Origin: an uncultured Victivallales bacterium
GTDB lineage: Bacteria; Verrucomicrobiota; Lentisphaeria; Oligosphaerales; JAFGRS01
DNA: 8,152 bases
Assembly (NCBI GenBank): GCA_903834675.1
Contig: CAILKC010000019.1
Coordinates: 1-8,152 of the forward strand
Reading direction: 5' to 3'
Position 1 is the first letter of the stretch, and each line of letters begins with the position of its first letter. The position numbers were made by a program, and so were the translations under genes. The notes under the pieces were generated by a model. It was given only the letters and a program-made list of their open reading frames with translations. It searched no databases and had not been told where the DNA came from. Of this stretch, positions 6,626-8,152 are shown in pieces.

Positions 6626-7897
6626 TCATCCTTCTGGCGCTCCAGCGGGGACAGCGCTGAGGTCGAAGGGCACGGCCGCGTCGGTCTCGCCGAGCTTCAG
6701 CACCTCGCGGCCAGCGTAGATGAGCAGGCCCGGCTGAACGCGCTTACCAAGGCGATCCCGCAGCACGGCCATGCCGCGGGCATCCCGTGGCGCGGGGACC
6801 GAGGATGACTTCACCTCGATCGGGAAAAGCCGCCCATCGTGCTCGATGAGCAGGTCCACTTCGGTGCCGCTGTGCTGGCGGTAGTGGTGGAGTGCGGGCA
6901 CGAGTGGCCGGGCCTGAAGCTGCTTCAGGCACTCCAGTATCACCAGGGTCTCGAACAGCGCCCCGAAAGCGGGATGCCCCTGCACGGCTTCCGGCGCGGA
7001 GATGCGCATCAGGTAGCACGCCAGCCCCGTGTCGGTGAGGTAGCCCTTGGGCTTCAAGCTGAGCCGTTGAGTCAGGTTGGTGGCGTAGGCTGGGACCTCA
7101 AGCCATTGGTAGGTGCCGCGCAGCACGCCCAGCCAGCGCTTGGCGGCCGGGGCCGACAGGCCGATGTCGCGGCCGAGCTGACTATGGTTGCACTCCTGCG
7201 CGCTGAGCGCGGCGCACAGCCCCAGAAAGGCGCCGAACTGAGTCTCGTCGCGCACCTCCAGCAGAGCGCGGACGTCGCGCTGGAGATAGGTGCTGACGTA
7301 TCCCTGCATCCAGCCGGGTACGACCGCGGCAGGTAGGGTCTGCACCTCTGGGAATGAGCCGCGCCAGACGGCGGTTGCAGGCGAGATCTCCAGGGTACGG
7401 CAACCTCGCAGCGCCGCGATCCCGCCGTCAACCCCCTCGACCGAAGCATCCAGCCAGGCATTCAGCCAGCCTAGGCCGGGTCGGCCAACGGCTTCCTGCA
7501 GGCAGAAGGAGGGAAGCTCCAGGATGGCAACGCGCCCGGCCAGCGATTCGGCCAGCCGCCGCATCACTTGCCACTGCTGCGAGCCGGTGATCAGGAACTG
7601 GCCCGGGGTGCGGTCTCGATCAATCGCTCGCTTCAAGGCCGAAACCAGCTCCGGCACATTCTGAATCTCATCCAGGATCAGCGGCGGCGGGTTGTTCCGC
7701 AGAAAAAGGTCGGGATCCCGGCGGGCTCCGTAAAGGTCCTGTACCGGGTCAAACGTGAAGGCCCGGTAGCCTGCCCCGAAGAGATGGGCAAGAAGCGTGC
7801 TCTTCCCCACCTGGCGAGCCCCGGAAACCAGCACGCAGGGGAAGGACTGCGCATACAGCCTGAGTTTCTCTTCTGCCAGTCGTTGGCGGTAAGTCAT
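6626..7897 (-). CDS. AAA_14/DUF4143 family ATP-binding protein
   Basis: 423 residues, full length for the family. The N-terminal P-loop ATPase has Walker A GARQVGKST (26-34), Walker B LILDEIQN (73-80, D76/E77), a LITGS sensor strand (102-106) and a probable arginine finger in SLAGR (R122). The C-terminal DUF4143 part (about 200-370) has YLQRDVRALLEV, a winged-helix-like stretch near 236-262, KGYLTDTGLACYL, then a PD-(D/E)XK-like set: E346/D348 in GTEVDLLIE and E361/K363 in PIEVKSS. Family members are common and often single genes on variable parts of genomes; their role is not settled, and links to defence or toxin-like functions are speculative. It is monocistronic here and convergent with the transporter. 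ATG 7897 has no Shine-Dalgarno, but a promoter lies immediately upstream, suggesting a leaderless mRNA. Family call is confident; function is unknown. Confidence 0.9.
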   Translation of the reverse strand: MTYRQRLAEEKLRLYAQSFPCVLVSGARQVGKSTLLAHLFGAGYRAFTFDPVQDLYGARRDPDLFLRNNPPPLILDEIQNVPELVSALKRAIDRDRTPGQFLITGSQQWQVMRRLAESLAGRVAILELPSFCLQEAVGRPGLGWLNAWLDASVEGVDGGIAALRGCRTLEISPATAVWRGSFPEVQTLPAAVVPGWMQGYVSTYLQRDVRALLEVRDETQFGAFLGLCAALSAQECNHSQLGRDIGLSAPAAKRWLGVLRGTYQWLEVPAYATNLTQRLSLKPKGYLTDTGLACYLMRISAPEAVQGHPAFGALFETLVILECLKQLQARPLVPALHHYRQHSGTEVDLLIEHDGRLFPIEVKSSSVPAPRDARGMAVLRDRLGKRVQPGLLIYAGREVLKLGETDAAVPFDLSAVPAGAPEG

Positions 7898-7903
7898 GCG
7901 CGA

Positions 7904-7932
7904 AATATGAACCTGGCAGTTTCAATTATCAA
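7904..7932 (-). promoter_or_regulatory. Sigma70-like promoter for the ATPase gene, leaderless
   Basis: On the minus strand, TTGATA (7932-7927, 5 of 6 to consensus) is followed by a 17-base spacer and CATATT (7909-7904, 4 of 6). Only six bases separate the -10 box from ATG 7897, so transcription would start at or next to the A of the start codon. The stretch is AT-rich in an otherwise GC-rich window. Confidence 0.55.
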
Positions 7933-8065
7933 GCACATCTCGACGATGGGGCGCAGGTCAGTTCCGTAGGGGTTTCTGTTTCGATCGTCTCCGCGTCCGG
8001 CGAGCAGAACGGGTCCCTTGAGTCTTGGGGGAGACTTCCGGCGGGAGGTGTCGCGAAGGCCAGAC

Positions 8066-8152
8066 GCCGCGGAGCGCTGAAAGCGCGGCCATTCCTCAGC
8101 CCAGGGCAGCGCCCTGGGAATGGAATCCCAAACGAGATTGAGCCCTGCCGGG
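8066..8152. repeat. Compound hairpin element, probably a dispersed intergenic repeat, cut by the window end
   Basis: Three inverted repeats follow each other. First, GCGCT (8074-8078) pairs with AGCGC (8082-8086) around GAA; alternatively GCCGCG (8066-8071) pairs with CGCGGC (8084-8089). Second, CCCAGGGC (8100-8107) pairs perfectly with GCCCTGGG (8111-8118) around AGC, flanked by an outer ATTCC/GGAAT pair (8091-8095, 8122-8126). Third, CCC (8143-8145) pairs with GGG (8150-8152) and would extend past the edge. From memory, similar CCCAGGGC/GCCCTGGG hairpin strings recur between genes in several environmental phyla. The second stem could also act as a terminator-like fold, but no U-run follows. 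Confidence 0.55.

Larger units (their letters stand above)
7898..8152. other. Non-coding region upstream of the ATPase gene
   Basis: I see no credible reading frame or tRNA here. Besides the promoter, it contains a weak hairpin (AGTCT 8021-8025 with AGACT 8032-8036, loop TGGGGG) and the hairpin cluster from 8066 onward. A gene starting beyond 8152 cannot be excluded. Confidence 0.6.

Noticed and set aside
8100..8126. Rho-independent terminator
   Set aside because: The stem is strong but no T-run follows on either strand, and neighbouring hairpins fit a repeat element better.

Overview
This is a GC-rich bacterial window, dense with genes. It holds an apparent four-gene rightward operon (189-6617), one convergent leftward gene (6626-7897), and non-coding flanks at both ends. 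The features that point to lineage are a 23S-rRNA-intervening-protein-type four-helix-bundle protein, soluble REC-PAS-kinase-REC hybrids, an AAA_14/DUF4143 ATPase and a compound hairpin element. They fit an environmental bacterium, for example of the Planctomycetota/Verrucomicrobiota group or Chloroflexota. No marker gene is present, so the assignment is a guess.

Left end (1-188): an almost guanine-free C/T/A tract made of four imperfect copies of a 43-48 bp unit. Three of its C3 clusters give G-quadruplex motifs on the minus strand. It leads into a good Shine-Dalgarno site and a four-helix-bundle gene (189-917). The 3' end of that gene is itself an array of 24-bp units (621-884), read in frame as a Pro/Ala/His/Ser/Thr-rich tail. 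The upstream and internal repeats share the core CCCCACATACTC, so the gene is bracketed by related low-complexity DNA.

Centre (914-5367): two tandem soluble hybrid histidine kinases. Kinase A is REC-PAS-HisKA-HATPase-REC, and its start is corrected here to GTG 914. Kinase B is REC-PAS-PAS-HisKA-HATPase-REC. They are paralogues with a mosaic pattern of divergence: the sensor parts are unrelated, the first REC domains are moderately similar, and the kinase core plus second REC form a 1.1-kb direct repeat. That repeat is close to identical at its 3' end and has no gaps except an 18-bp duplication in the N box of kinase A. A major facilitator transporter of YbfB/YjiJ type (5364-6617) follows. All three gene junctions are 4-bp stop/start overlaps (GTGA, ATGA, ATGA), so the four products are probably made from one mRNA with translational coupling. 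A reasonable but unproven reading is that the kinases sense a signal related to the transporter's substrate. No DNA-binding output domain is encoded here.

Right end: the transporter converges, with an 8-bp gap, on an AAA_14/DUF4143 ATPase on the minus strand. The ATPase has a sigma70-like promoter placed so that its mRNA would be leaderless. The last ~90 bases hold a set of hairpins that look like part of a dispersed intergenic repeat and run off the window.

The most unusual part is the repeat-bracketed four-helix-bundle gene joined by a GTGA overlap to a signalling operon. Next is the evidence of recent sequence homogenisation between the two kinases.
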